Assembly (NCBI GenBank): GCA_934167665.1
Contig: CAKPLN010000001.1
Span: forward strand, 372,001 to 436,000
DNA: 64,000 bases
DNA from: an uncultured Bacilli bacterium
Lineage (GTDB): Bacteria > Bacillota_I > Bacilli_A > RF39 > UBA660
Direction: 5' to 3'
The translations under genes and the position numbers were made by a program. Under the pieces are notes generated by a model. The model was not told where the DNA came from. It was given only the letters and a program-made list of their open reading frames with translations, and made no database searches. This document shows, in pieces, positions 7,701-15,621 of the stretch (position 1 is the first letter of the stretch; every line of letters starts with the position of its first letter).

Positions 7701-9384
7701 TAATATTGAAACTGTTAAACCTATAGCTCCTGTTACTACTCCTATAGCTACAAAAACCAATATTGAAACTGATAAACCTACTATTCCTGTGGTTGTACCA
7801 AAAGTAGCACCTACTGCAAAACCAGTATTACAACAGCCAGTAGTAAATACAGTTAAATCAACAGTTCCTATTACTACACCTGCAGTTATTAAAACTAATG
7901 TTGATGTTAAACCTATAACTTCTGTTACTACCCCTATAGCTGCAAAAGTTAATATCGAAACGGTTAAATCAACTACTCCTGTAGTTGAACAAAAAGTAGT
8001 ACCTACTACAAATATTCCTATACCTAGTATTGTATTGGAAACTAAACCTACTACTCCAACTACCTCAGTAGCAACTAGCACTAATAAAGGAAAAGAAGTA
8101 ACACCTATAGACAAAGTAAAAACACCTATTCCTAATATCATAACAGAAGAAAAAATAAGTAATGATAAAAAAACAACTGTAATAAATTCACCAGTTAATT
8201 TAACATCGCAAGTTTTGCCTGAAGCAATCACTAAAAAACCAACTGAAATCAAAACTGATGGTAAGAAGTTAGAATTTCCAACAACTAAAGTTCCAGAAAA
8301 GACTTTTCTAATAACTGATGCAAAAGTTAATGTAATAAAGCCTACAGCTACACCTATGACATCTTCTCTCATAACAGAAGCAAAAACTAATAATACATTA
8401 ACTCCAGCAACAAAAGAAATAAAACCACTTGTTACTGAAGCCAAAGTAGCACCTAACATTAAAACAGAGAAACAAATAAGTGACACAGATGCTTCTAAAA
8501 TTAAAGCAATTTTAACCTCAACAGAGAAAAAACCATTTATAACTGAATTTAAGGCAACACCAACGACTGCATCACCATTAAAAACAATTGAAAAAAATTC
8601 TCTTATTGCCGAGGTTAAAACTACTACACCTCTAATATCTCAATCAATAAGTAAAACTCCTTTAGCTAGCCAAGCAAAAACATCGCTTGAGAAAAAACCT
8701 TTTATTACAGAAGCCAAGATTACTCCTACAAAACCAGTAAGTAGTACAATGCAACCTACAAAGGAAATACAAAAACCACTTGTTACTGAAATAAAACCAA
8801 ATACAGTACCTCTTACAGAAATAAAAGTTGCTCCAAAGAGATCCTTTATTACTGAAGAAAAAGTTGTTCCTTTAAAATCTACTCCAACTATTCCAACTGT
8901 TGAGAAAAAGGAGTTAATTAAAGAAGTTAAAATGACTACTCCTATTAAACAAACAACTAATACAACGCCACTACCAAAAACGACACTTCCAGAAAAAAAG
9001 CCTCTCATAACAGAGACAAAGCCTAATGTATTAGTAACACCAATCACAAAACCTCTTATCACTGAAGAGAAGATTAATCAGGTACCTAAAACAACTGCTC
9101 CTACACTTCCACCTATTGAGAAAAAACCACTTGTTCCGAAAATAAAAAATAAGGAAGAAAAAATAGAAGTCAAAAAAGATAACAGTTCAATAAATATTAC
9201 TGATAACAAAAACAAAGTAAATACTGCTTCTACTACACCAATTAAAACTATAACCCCAGCAGTTCAGGTACCAAAACAACAAGAAAATAAAATAGCAATC
9301 AAGAAAGAGCCAACTATTATGAAAAAAGCTGAAAAGTCTAATTCAGATACAGATAGTGACTTACCAATTTTAGGAGAAGATTAA
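4753..9384 (+). CDS. pilB: PilB/GspE type IV filament ATPase with giant Thr/Pro/Lys-rich tail
   Basis: A 1,543-residue protein. Residues 1-410 are a complete GspE/PilB secretion ATPase without the N1 domain: N2 domain about 20-140, Walker A GATGSGKST at 168-176, Asp box around 193-200, Walker B ILIGEIRD ending at D241, His box GHLVLSTIHTN 255-265, and the zinc tetracysteine C301/C304/C337/C340. It powers pilin polymerisation at the cytoplasmic face of the membrane. From about residue 415 to the end it is low-complexity and probably disordered, rich in T, P, K, V, A, with no tryptophan and almost no aromatic residues. Two repeat families are visible: 19- and 47-residue units containing NIE(A/T)VKP and TTKPVLQQPV at about 797-1070, and a KP(L/F)(I/V)TE(x)K motif repeated from about 1180 to 1460. 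Family members are normally 350-570 residues, so the tail is the outlier. Reading frame is intact through the whole tail; SD GGGG lies upstream of the ATG at 4753. Confidence 0.9.
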   Translation: MVEMEVRKVTKGVESNMVAFDFERTPITQIADYIIITASRNNASDIHFDPRDESMMVRFRIDGDLQDYTNIPKLYERTLTTRLKLLAGMNITESRLPQDGAIKGEFGGQYLDMRVSCLPLNTGEKIVIRILDYTRSLKGVEHLGFNQTNLKKIKRMMGVPNGIILVTGATGSGKSTTVYSILQELNRPETNIITVEDPIEMDIEGMNQVQVNAEIGMTFAAALRSILRQDPNIILIGEIRDSETAQIAVRASITGHLVLSTIHTNNALSTIERLLDMDVERYLLSTSLTGIIAQRLAKKLCTHCRIERETTKYEKKVFKKFMNRDIEKIYDANPKGCENCRNGYKGRIAVHEVLEIDDEIRNALAINKMTKEELSKMVYGSKTITMLQDALGKAISGLTSFEEVYRVIEIETEPDDDTAYLTRAIEDVPEVIKPTSPVQTAPKATETSPLQVTPTTVSTTVPVTTPATVAPSKVSTPVNTNKAVNTQNTEIKTPILLTKEQEQQQAENAKTKLKELVEAENAKKLAEVISKPQEVQRAKLVVQDPKLNPVPVQTKTNTENETQNKEKAAEQPIPIPIPIPPQRLYQLPRSSNEQLPKQVKTTSPKIEKMEKAIPELNIKIKTNDKKATIKSLSGSPIFENSNLFEEKDKVKAIDLNKISQSIDLKKEEKVINPLKPTVKPDESNDRGNNIPVIIETFSIDDSLRSAPKLNAIKLDQIKNNETVPTTNKEKVAVKKETTNNSTEKFEIETPTTNTSKTDNKDSERKEQVGTTSIKPVASKTTTKKITKANVETVKPTTPVVEPKVVPTTKPILQQPVVNTVKSVVPIVNTLTTKANIETVKPTVPITNPTTAKVNIEAVKPIAPVTTPIATKTNIETDKPTTTEVVPKVAPTTKPVLRQPVINTVKSVVPIVNTLTTKTNIEAVKPTIPVIVPKVAPTTKPVLQQPVINTVKSVVPIVNTLTTKVNIEAVKPIAPVTTPIATKANIETVKPIAPVTTPIATKTNIETDKPTIPVVVPKVAPTAKPVLQQPVVNTVKSTVPITTPAVIKTNVDVKPITSVTTPIAAKVNIETVKSTTPVVEQKVVPTTNIPIPSIVLETKPTTPTTSVATSTNKGKEVTPIDKVKTPIPNIITEEKISNDKKTTVINSPVNLTSQVLPEAITKKPTEIKTDGKKLEFPTTKVPEKTFLITDAKVNVIKPTATPMTSSLITEAKTNNTLTPATKEIKPLVTEAKVAPNIKTEKQISDTDASKIKAILTSTEKKPFITEFKATPTTASPLKTIEKNSLIAEVKTTTPLISQSISKTPLASQAKTSLEKKPFITEAKITPTKPVSSTMQPTKEIQKPLVTEIKPNTVPLTEIKVAPKRSFITEEKVVPLKSTPTIPTVEKKELIKEVKMTTPIKQTTNTTPLPKTTLPEKKPLITETKPNVLVTPITKPLITEEKINQVPKTTAPTLPPIEKKPLVPKIKNKEEKIEVKKDNSSINITDNKNKVNTASTTPIKTITPAVQVPKQQENKIAIKKEPTIMKKAEKSNSDTDSDLPILGED
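6466..6489 (+). repeat. hexanucleotide microsatellite CCTATT x4 in pilB tail
   Basis: Four perfect CCTATT units encode Pro-Ile-Pro-Ile-Pro-Ile-Pro-Ile inside the disordered tail. Unit gain or loss would keep the frame. Confidence 0.9.
7140..7980 (+). repeat. tandem in-frame repeats in the pilB tail
   Basis: Near-identical blocks recur within the coding sequence: a roughly 140-base (47-codon) unit starting CCTACTACAAAACCAGTATT at about 7418 and 7559, with earlier and later relatives at about 7166 and 7811, and a 57-base (19-codon) unit around ACTACTCCTATAGCTACAAA at about 7340, 7677 and 7734. All spacings are multiples of three. High identity at third codon positions suggests recent duplication or gene-conversion homogenisation. 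Confidence 0.88.
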
Positions 9385-9418
9385 AAAAAAGAGATTGATT
9401 AAAATTCAATCTCTTTTC
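9385..9418. terminator. bidirectional terminator after pilB
   Basis: Stem AGAGATTGA (9390-9398) pairs with TCAATCTCT (9406-9414), flanked by A-run on the left and T-run on the right. It can serve pilB and also sits downstream of the convergent tmk gene. Confidence 0.8.
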
Positions 9419-9426
9419 ATTTGTCA

Positions 9427-9455
9427 AAAAAAAGAACTATAAAATTTTATAGTCC
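9427..9455 (-). terminator. terminator of tmk overlapping its stop codon
   Basis: On the minus strand the perfect inverted repeat GACTATAAAA/TTTTATAGTC is followed by a run of eight T. The stop codon of tmk lies inside the stem. Confidence 0.8.
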
Positions 9456-10115
9456 TTGTAATCTGCTCAGTATTTCCTCACTTATATCATCAATAGTTCT
9501 AAGGCTACCATCCTTAATACATTCGATCTTATCCCAATTATATAATTCAGACAACTCCATATAAGCATCCTCAGCTCTTTTCAAATGTTCTGGTGACTTC
9601 TCTAACTCATCTAAATACTCTCTATTCTTTCTAAGCTCTAAAGTGTATTCTAAAGGAACATGTAAAAATATTGTTTTATCAGGCTTTGGTAAACCTAATA
9701 ACCAATATTCTAATTTATCTATCCATTGATACATATTAAAACGTTGATCTTTATCATGAATCTTACTACCTTGGTGAGCCAAATTAGAGGTAATATACCT
9801 ATCTAAAATAATATAATATCCATCATTTAAGTATTTTTCTATAGTTGGAAAGTTATATTTTCTATCAGCAGCATAATATAGACAAACAACATAAGGATCA
9901 ACATTAACTGCTCCCTCTTCAAATAAACATTTTCCAATTTCTGGTTTTCCTAAATAAGGACCACCAACAATCTTTCCTGTCGGAGTATCATACATAGGAA
10001 AGCTAAAACGCATACATTTTTTCCCTTGTTCATTTAATTTTTTTTCTAATAAACGTGATTGTGTTTCTTTACCAGAACAATCAGTACCTTCTATAACAAT
10101 TATCTTTCCTCTCAT
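9447..10115 (-). CDS. tmk: thymidylate kinase (dTMP kinase)
   Basis: A 222-residue P-loop nucleoside monophosphate kinase that phosphorylates dTMP to dTDP. P-loop GTDCSGKET is at residues 10-18 and the DRY motif is in ILDRYITSN, typical of thymidylate kinases. The sequence KIVGGPYLGKPE and the C-terminal region are more like the longer, divergent TMPK branch than like Bacillus Tmk. Start chosen at ATG 10115 because AGGAG (10123-10127) is 7 bases upstream; the frame extends 7 codons further without an SD. Monocistronic, with its own terminator. Confidence 0.85.
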   Translation of the reverse strand: MRGKIIVIEGTDCSGKETQSRLLEKKLNEQGKKCMRFSFPMYDTPTGKIVGGPYLGKPEIGKCLFEEGAVNVDPYVVCLYYAADRKYNFPTIEKYLNDGYYIILDRYITSNLAHQGSKIHDKDQRFNMYQWIDKLEYWLLGLPKPDKTIFLHVPLEYTLELRKNREYLDELEKSPEHLKRAEDAYMELSELYNWDKIECIKDGSLRTIDDISEEILSRLQGL

Positions 10116-10212
10116 CTTATCACTCCTACATAACATATATTATACAATAAAAAGGTATTAGTAAACTCATACTATCCTTTCCTATATTAATATACCAAAT
10201 ATTTTATCTCAA

Positions 10213-10236
10213 TACAATAAAAAGTGCTATTAAACA
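10213..10236 (-). terminator. weak terminator after the HD-domain gene
   Basis: Short stem AAGTG/CACTT on the minus strand directly after the stop at 10230, followed by TTTTTATT. Only five base pairs. Confidence 0.45.
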
Positions 10237-10808
10237 CTTATATCGTTACCATTAAAGGGCACCAAAAGACATTTTCTACTTGCTAGATAATCAGCCATAT
10301 GGACAAAGTTTTGATACTTAGTTTTTGGTTTTTCAAGGATCTCATTACCATTATAATCAACGGTCCAGTCTCCCATATGTGTTTTTATGACATCAGCACA
10401 AAATTTTGCATCTTCTTCATTTAAACCAATTTTACTAGCGTTTTCCAAAACATAATTTGCCATCAATATTGGATGATCAAACCTTGTATATTTCTCTTCT
10501 GGATTGCCACTTTTTAGTCCATCATGAACAAGTAATGACAATAGCATTAAGTCCCTTTCATGTTCTGTATATTTACCACCAATTGATGGATCACATAAAA
10601 GTTCATAACCAATCCTCATCGCAGCTTTAGAGTGTCTTAATAAACCGCTCTCACCCAAAGCATATTCTGGATGATATTTGCCAGTAGAAGACGCTGGTAC
10701 TCTATACCAATAATCTGGTAAAATTTTCAATAATTCTACCAACGCCTTTCTAAGTTTTTCATCTTTAATATAATTTAATTCTGTCTTAAACATCTCTTCT
10801 ATATTCAT
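10230..10808 (-). CDS. HD-domain phosphohydrolase-like protein
   Basis: A 192-residue all-helical protein with an HD metal-dependent phosphohydrolase signature: H59 in LLRHS, the H95-D96 doublet in LVHDGLK, and a later His in KTHMGDW. This arrangement fits nucleotide or nucleotide-phosphate hydrolases, but the substrate is not apparent. It overlaps the end of hemW by four bases (ATGA type), making it the last gene of the lepA-HTH-hemW-HD unit. Confidence 0.78.
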   Translation of the reverse strand: MNIEEMFKTELNYIKDEKLRKALVELLKILPDYWYRVPASSTGKYHPEYALGESGLLRHSKAAMRIGYELLCDPSIGGKYTEHERDLMLLSLLVHDGLKSGNPEEKYTRFDHPILMANYVLENASKIGLNEEDAKFCADVIKTHMGDWTVDYNGNEILEKPKTKYQNFVHMADYLASRKCLLVPFNGNDISV

Positions 10809-11902
10809 TTTACTTCCCTTTCCAACACACCTACTATAATTCCATTACTTATATACCATTTATCTTCTGGAATAAAAAGATGCTCATTCTTTAAAGCTAA
10901 CAAACCATTTTTTAATAATTCTTTATAATCATAAACTTCTATTAAATTAATACCAAACCTATTTTTAAAAAGTTCTAAGTCAATACCATCAGATTTTCGT
11001 AAATTTAAAATTACCTGATATTCTATCTCATCATGCCAACTCAAAACCTCTACATCATTACCATATTCATTTATAAAATATCTATTAATAGATCTAGTAT
11101 TATTCTTACGTACATTTTCTAAATAAGAACTAGCTCCAAGCCCAAATCCATAATAATGTTCATTATCCCAATAACAAGTATTATGTCTCGACTCATATCC
11201 TTCCTTCGCAAAATTACTAATTTCATAATGCTTATATCCCTTACTTTTAAGAACTTCACAAATCAGTTTATACATATCATTATCTAAATCTTCTGAGATA
11301 TTTTTAATACCCTTAATTTTTAATTTAGTGTTATCCTCAATAATTAATGAATATGTAGAAATATGAGGAACATCAAGACTCAAAATATAGTTAATATCAT
11401 TCATCAAAATATCTAAATCTTCACCAGGAATGGCATAAATTAAATCAACATTTACATTAGTTAACCCTATCTTCTTAGAATATTCAATTATATCGGTAAC
11501 GTTTTTAATAGAAATGTTTCGCTCTAAAATAGATAAATTCCCCTCATCAATTGATTCTATACCAAATGACAATCTGTTAACACCATAGTTTTTATATAAA
11601 TCGAGTTTTTCATATGTTGTACTTTCAAAATTACCTTCAATAGTAAACTCACAATCTAAGCTCTTATTAAATATTTTTGTTATTTCAAAGAGTCTAATCA
11701 GTTGTTCTATATTCAAGCAACTAGGTGTTCCACCACCAATATAAATAGTATTCACTAACTCGCCCTTATATAAAGTTAAAATTTCTTTTTTTAAAGCCTC
11801 TAAATACCTATCAACAAAATTCTCATTATAAAACAATTTACAAAAATCGCAATAAGAACAGATTTTATCACAAAATGGAATATGTATATATACACTTATC
11901 AT
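10805..11902 (-). CDS. hemW: HemW-like radical SAM protein (heme chaperone)
   Basis: A 365-residue radical SAM protein related to oxygen-independent coproporphyrinogen oxidase. The [4Fe-4S] motif C11-x3-C15-x2-C18 is at the N terminus, followed by the GGGTPS SAM-contact loop and the C-terminal HemN-type domain. HemW is now regarded as a heme-trafficking protein, not a coproporphyrinogen oxidase. The usual Firmicutes order is lepA-hemW-hrcA; here a SpoIIID-like gene has come between lepA and hemW, overlapping hemW by four bases. No heme biosynthesis gene is in the window. Confidence 0.9.
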   Translation of the reverse strand: MISVYIHIPFCDKICSYCDFCKLFYNENFVDRYLEALKKEILTLYKGELVNTIYIGGGTPSCLNIEQLIRLFEITKIFNKSLDCEFTIEGNFESTTYEKLDLYKNYGVNRLSFGIESIDEGNLSILERNISIKNVTDIIEYSKKIGLTNVNVDLIYAIPGEDLDILMNDINYILSLDVPHISTYSLIIEDNTKLKIKGIKNISEDLDNDMYKLICEVLKSKGYKHYEISNFAKEGYESRHNTCYWDNEHYYGFGLGASSYLENVRKNNTRSINRYFINEYGNDVEVLSWHDEIEYQVILNLRKSDGIDLELFKNRFGINLIEVYDYKELLKNGLLALKNEHLFIPEDKWYISNGIIVGVLEREVK

Positions 11903-12474
11903 TTGTGTTTTCTAGCACCTTCATCAACAACAAGTCTTTCGGTATCATCATCTTTTCTATCATTTCCATCATCAGCAAGTATACTAGCAGCATCTACTAT
12001 AGACTCTTTAGTCACATCAGTTGCTCCTCTTCTAATACCTTCAACTGCTGCTTTTTTATTTTGACCATACTGCTTGCGAACATCACCATGTAACTCAGAA
12101 CCTAAATTTTTCTCATTTAAAGCTCCATAGATAGTTGAAGCTGAAACTTCAATACCTGTTTCATCTTTTACTTGTTTAAGTGTTAATCCTTCTTCTACTA
12201 ACTTTCCTGCTAGTTCACAAGCTTTATCCGTTGATATTTTTTTATGTCCCAAATTGCCACACGTTTTTTTAGCAGCCAACCAACGAGCCTTCTTAGTTTC
12301 AAGAACCTGCTTTTGCGTCTCTGGATCCAACCAAACACCAGCTCTACCATTTAAATATCTATTAATTGTTGTTTTAGATACAGCATATTTACCAGCTAAA
12401 AAATCCATTGTAGCTTTATCATTATTAATATATTCAAATGCAATCGCATATAACGTTATTATGTCAAAACTCAT
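11899..12474 (-). CDS. SpoIIID-like regulator with two helix-turn-helix segments
   Basis: A 191-residue basic protein. Residues 20-75 match the layout of the sporulation regulator SpoIIID: a helix-turn-helix with recognition helix VSKTTINRYL (32-41), then DPETQKQVLETKKARW and a basic stretch, parallel to FGVSKSTVHKDL...NPDLANEVKEIL in Bacillus SpoIIID. Residues 80-120 hold a second HTH-like unit (GLTLKQVKDETG...SASTIYGAL), and the C-terminal 60 residues are polar and charged. SpoIIID itself is about 93 residues, so this is a double-HTH variant. It lies 2 bases after lepA and overlaps hemW, so it is inside a housekeeping operon. DNA-binding role is likely; targets unknown. It could instead be a phage- or transposase-type HTH protein. 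Confidence 0.6.
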   Translation of the reverse strand: MSFDIITLYAIAFEYINNDKATMDFLAGKYAVSKTTINRYLNGRAGVWLDPETQKQVLETKKARWLAAKKTCGNLGHKKISTDKACELAGKLVEEGLTLKQVKDETGIEVSASTIYGALNEKNLGSELHGDVRKQYGQNKKAAVEGIRRGATDVTKESIVDAASILADDGNDRKDDDTERLVVDEGARKHK

Positions 12475-12476
12475 AT

Positions 12477-14273
12477 TTACTCACCATCCATACTTAATAC
12501 ACTCATAAAAGCTTCTTGTGGAAGTTCAACGCTTCCTATTTGTTTCATTCTTTTTTTACCTTCTTTTTGCTTTTCTAAAAGCTTTCTTTTTCTAGTAACA
12601 TCTCCACCATAGCATTTAGCCAAAACATCTTTACGAAGAGCTTTAACAGTACTTCTCGCAATAACTTGATTGCCAATAGCAGCCTGAATTGGTACTTCAA
12701 ATAACTGTCGAGGTATTGATTCTTTAAGCTTTTCAACCACTGCTCTACCCCTTGAATAAGCAAAATCCTTATGAACAATAACACTTAAAGCATCAACCAT
12801 TTCACCATTAAGCAATATATCAAGCCTAACTAACGAACTAGACTTATAACCAATAATCTCATAATCAAATGAAGCATATCCTTTAGTATAAGACTTTAAT
12901 TTATCAAAAAAGTCATAAACTATTTCCGATAAAGGTAATTCATAGTGAATATTAACTCTTGTAGTATCAATATATTCCATATTAATATAAATTCCTCTTT
13001 TGTCCTGACATAGCTTCATAATAGAACCTATATATTCCTTAGGAGTAAATATATTAGTCTTAATATAAGGCTCTCTAATATCTTTTACTTTACTTTTATC
13101 AGGTAACTTACTAGGAGCATCAACCATAACTATTTCTCCATTAGTAAGTTCTACTTCATATACAACTGAAGGAGCTGTCATAATTAGATCTATATTAAAC
13201 TCTCTAGTAACTCTCTCCCTAACTATATCCATGTGTAAAAGTCCTAAAAAGCCACATCTAAAACCAAAACCCAAAGCTCCCGAAGTTTCCGGTTCAAAAA
13301 CCAAAGAAGCATCATTTAATTTTAACTTCTCTAAAGCTTCTCTTAAATCCTCAAACTTCGAAGTATCAATTGGATAAACACCACAAAATACCATTGATTT
13401 CATAGGCTTATATCCAGGTAAAGCAACCTCTGCTGGCCTACTAGCTAAAGTGATAGTATCACCAACTTTAACATCAGAAATATTCTTGATACTAGCACTT
13501 ATAAATCCAACTTCACCTGCTATAAGTTCATCTCTTTTTACTTCTTTTGGTGTAGCTGTATTAATAGATAGAACCTCATAATTTGCTCCAGTTTCCATCA
13601 TCTTTATAGTATCCCCAACTCTAATCTTACCATTAACAACTCTAATGGATACAACAATACCTTTATACGAATCAAAAATACTATCAAATATTAAAGCCTG
13701 TAGTGGAAGACTTATATCACCCTTAGGTGCTGGTACTTTTTCAATTACTGCCTCCACTAATTCTTTAATTCCAACACCAGTTTTAGCACTAGTTAATATA
13801 ATTTCATTCTTATCAAAGCCAAGCATTTCAAGTTCACTACTAACTCTATCAATATCAGCCGAAGGTAAATCTATTTTATTAATAACCGGTATAATTGTTA
13901 AATTATTATCTAAAGCCAAATACAAATTTGCAAGAGTTTGAGCTTCAATTCCTTGAGCAGCATCAACTACTAATATAGCTCCTTCACAAGCTGCTAAACT
14001 TCTAGAAACTTCATAAGAAAAGTCTACATGACCTGGTGTATCAATTAAATTTAAATCATAATCTTCACCATTATATGTATATGAAAGTTGTACAGCATTA
14101 AGCTTAATAGTAATTCCTCTTTCTCGCTCTAAATCCATAGAGTCAAGCATTTGATCTTTAAGTTCTCTTTTAGAAATAGCCCCAGTAAGCTCCAAAATTC
14201 TATCTGCTAATGTACTCTTGCCATGATCAATATGAGCAATAATACAAAAATTTCTAATATTTTCTCGTCTCAT
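12477..14273 (-). CDS. lepA: elongation factor 4 (LepA)
   Basis: A 598-residue translational GTPase, full length for LepA. G1 motif [14 protein letters not shown] (G3) and NKIDLP (G4) are present, followed by domains II, III and V and the LepA-specific C-terminal domain ending in [20 protein letters not shown]4 back-translocates or rescues stalled ribosomes. SD AGGAGG is placed before the ATG at 14273. First gene of the lepA-HTH-hemW-HD operon. Confidence 0.97.
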   Translation of the reverse strand: MRRENIRNFCIIAHIDHGKSTLADRILELTGAISKRELKDQMLDSMDLERERGITIKLNAVQLSYTYNGEDYDLNLIDTPGHVDFSYEVSRSLAACEGAILVVDAAQGIEAQTLANLYLALDNNLTIIPVINKIDLPSADIDRVSSELEMLGFDKNEIILTSAKTGVGIKELVEAVIEKVPAPKGDISLPLQALIFDSIFDSYKGIVVSIRVVNGKIRVGDTIKMMETGANYEVLSINTATPKEVKRDELIAGEVGFISASIKNISDVKVGDTITLASRPAEVALPGYKPMKSMVFCGVYPIDTSKFEDLREALEKLKLNDASLVFEPETSGALGFGFRCGFLGLLHMDIVRERVTREFNIDLIMTAPSVVYEVELTNGEIVMVDAPSKLPDKSKVKDIREPYIKTNIFTPKEYIGSIMKLCQDKRGIYINMEYIDTTRVNIHYELPLSEIVYDFFDKLKSYTKGYASFDYEIIGYKSSSLVRLDILLNGEMVDALSVIVHKDFAYSRGRAVVEKLKESIPRQLFEVPIQAAIGNQVIARSTVKALRKDVLAKCYGGDVTRKRKLLEKQKEGKKRMKQIGSVELPQEAFMSVLSMDGE

Positions 14274-14312
14274 AAAGTCCTCCTGTCTAGATAATTATAT
14301 CAAAAAATACTA

Positions 14313-14352
14313 TCAAAAAAAAGAAAATAAAACTATAAAGATTTATTTTCTC
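14313..14352 (-). terminator. terminator after the M16 peptidase operon
   Basis: Stem 14342-14351 with 14322-14331 (ten base pairs) followed on the minus strand by eight T. Ends the ftsK-deoD-M16-M16 unit just upstream of lepA. Confidence 0.8.
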
Positions 14353-15621
14353 TTATTTACTAACAAATTTTATTACGGCCTTATTATTAAAGTCAATTTT
14401 ACTTATAATCTTCTTCATATCACTAATATTTAAAGATCTAATTAAATCTAATTTTTCAGGGATCATTCTTTTATAAGAAATCATATCATCATATATATTA
14501 TTCATAACAGAATCAACATAATCAGCCATTTTAACTTCATTAGCAATCCAAACCTTTTTCATTCTTACAAATGACTCCTCATCAATATCTAAGTTCATAA
14601 ACTCTTGATTAATTTCTCTAATAAGTTCATCCGGTTCATTAGTAGATGCTAATATTAAAAGTACTCTAAATCCAGGTATTGTTTCCCATTCATAAGAAAA
14701 ACTATTTAATATTTTTTTATTACGAACTCTTTCTCTAAATTCTGATGAGGATCCAAAAGAAATTGCTACTAACATCTGTAAATATAAGTCAATTATTAGA
14801 TCGTCAAAAGAACTAAATTCATCAGTAGAAACTTTTAATCCCATACCAATTTTAGGTACTTCTATTGCTAAAGGAATAGTTTGTTCTTTAATATTAACTT
14901 CCTTTGGCTCAACAATTTTTCTTACAATAGGTTTTTCTTTATTAGGAATACTATCTATTGCCTCATGAACAATACTACTTGCTTTTACATAGTCAAAGTT
15001 ACCAACCATAAGTAAAAACATATTATTAGGACTATAAAAATTGTTGTAGCAAGTATATAAGTCTTCTTTAGTAATCTTCATAATTTCTGAAACAGTACCA
15101 CCAATATCTACTCTACGAGGATGTATTTTATAAACAGCTTCTCTTAATTTTGACTCACATTGCCAATCAGGCATATCTTCATACATTTTTATTTCTTCCG
15201 CAATAATGCCTTTTTCTTTTTCAACATTCTCTGAAGTATAATATGGTTCATTAACATATTTGAGTAAAAATTTTAAATTATCTTCAAAATTTTTCGTACC
15301 ATAAAAGATATATTGGGTACTATCAAATGAAGTTGATGCATTAGCACCAGTACCACTTTCTGAAAAATAACTGAATGGATCAACACCATCTTCTTGCTCA
15401 AACATTTTATGTTCCAAAAAATGAGCAATTCCATCTGGCACTTTAATTTCTTTATTAGAACAGGCTGGAATAAAAGTTGTTACTTCAGATCCAAATCTAG
15501 TAGCATAACTTACAAAATAATTTTTCTTATCTTTAAAAGGAACATATATAACTTCTAATCCGTTCTTTAAAGTTTCTGTATAATAATCTAAATCTAATCC
15601 ACTAAATCTAATTTTCTCCAT
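14353..15621 (-). CDS. M16-family zinc peptidase (YmfH-like, catalytic partner)
   Basis: A 422-residue insulinase/processing-peptidase family protein. The inverted zinc motif HxxEH is intact (H67-F-L-E70-H71) with the downstream Glu in the GIIAEEIKMYED segment, so this copy should be catalytic. It overlaps the 3' end of the other M16 gene by 14 bases and has SD GGAGGGTG before the ATG at 15621. In Bacillus the order spoIIIE...ymfF-ymfH is the same, with one inactive and one active subunit; a heterodimer is therefore expected. Substrate unknown; related pairs process peptides. Confidence 0.88.
   Translation of the reverse strand: MEKIRFSGLDLDYYTETLKNGLEVIYVPFKDKKNYFVSYATRFGSEVTTFIPACSNKEIKVPDGIAHFLEHKMFEQEDGVDPFSYFSESGTGANASTSFDSTQYIFYGTKNFEDNLKFLLKYVNEPYYTSENVEKEKGIIAEEIKMYEDMPDWQCESKLREAVYKIHPRRVDIGGTVSEIMKITKEDLYTCYNNFYSPNNMFLLMVGNFDYVKASSIVHEAIDSIPNKEKPIVRKIVEPKEVNIKEQTIPLAIEVPKIGMGLKVSTDEFSSFDDLIIDLYLQMLVAISFGSSSEFRERVRNKKILNSFSYEWETIPGFRVLLILASTNEPDELIREINQEFMNLDIDEESFVRMKKVWIANEVKMADYVDSVMNNIYDDMISYKRMIPEKLDLIRSLNISDMKKIISKIDFNNKAVIKFVSK

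Noticed and set aside
7140..7980. Repeats in pilB read as a CRISPR-like or intergenic repeat array
   Set aside because: Spacings are multiples of three, fully inside a continuous reading frame and encode repeated peptide units.
6897..8486. 529-codon open frame on the minus strand inside pilB
   Set aside because: Antisense to the Thr/Pro/Val/Lys repeat tail, whose codon bias happens to avoid stops in that phase; hydrophobic Val/Ile/Gly-rich translation, no SD and no promoter.
8640..9062. 140-codon minus-strand frame in the pilB tail
   Set aside because: Same artefact of low-complexity codon usage; no start signal.
11875..12508. Short plus-strand frames opposite the SpoIIID-like gene and hemW start
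   Set aside because: Shadows of tightly overlapping minus-strand genes; low SD support.
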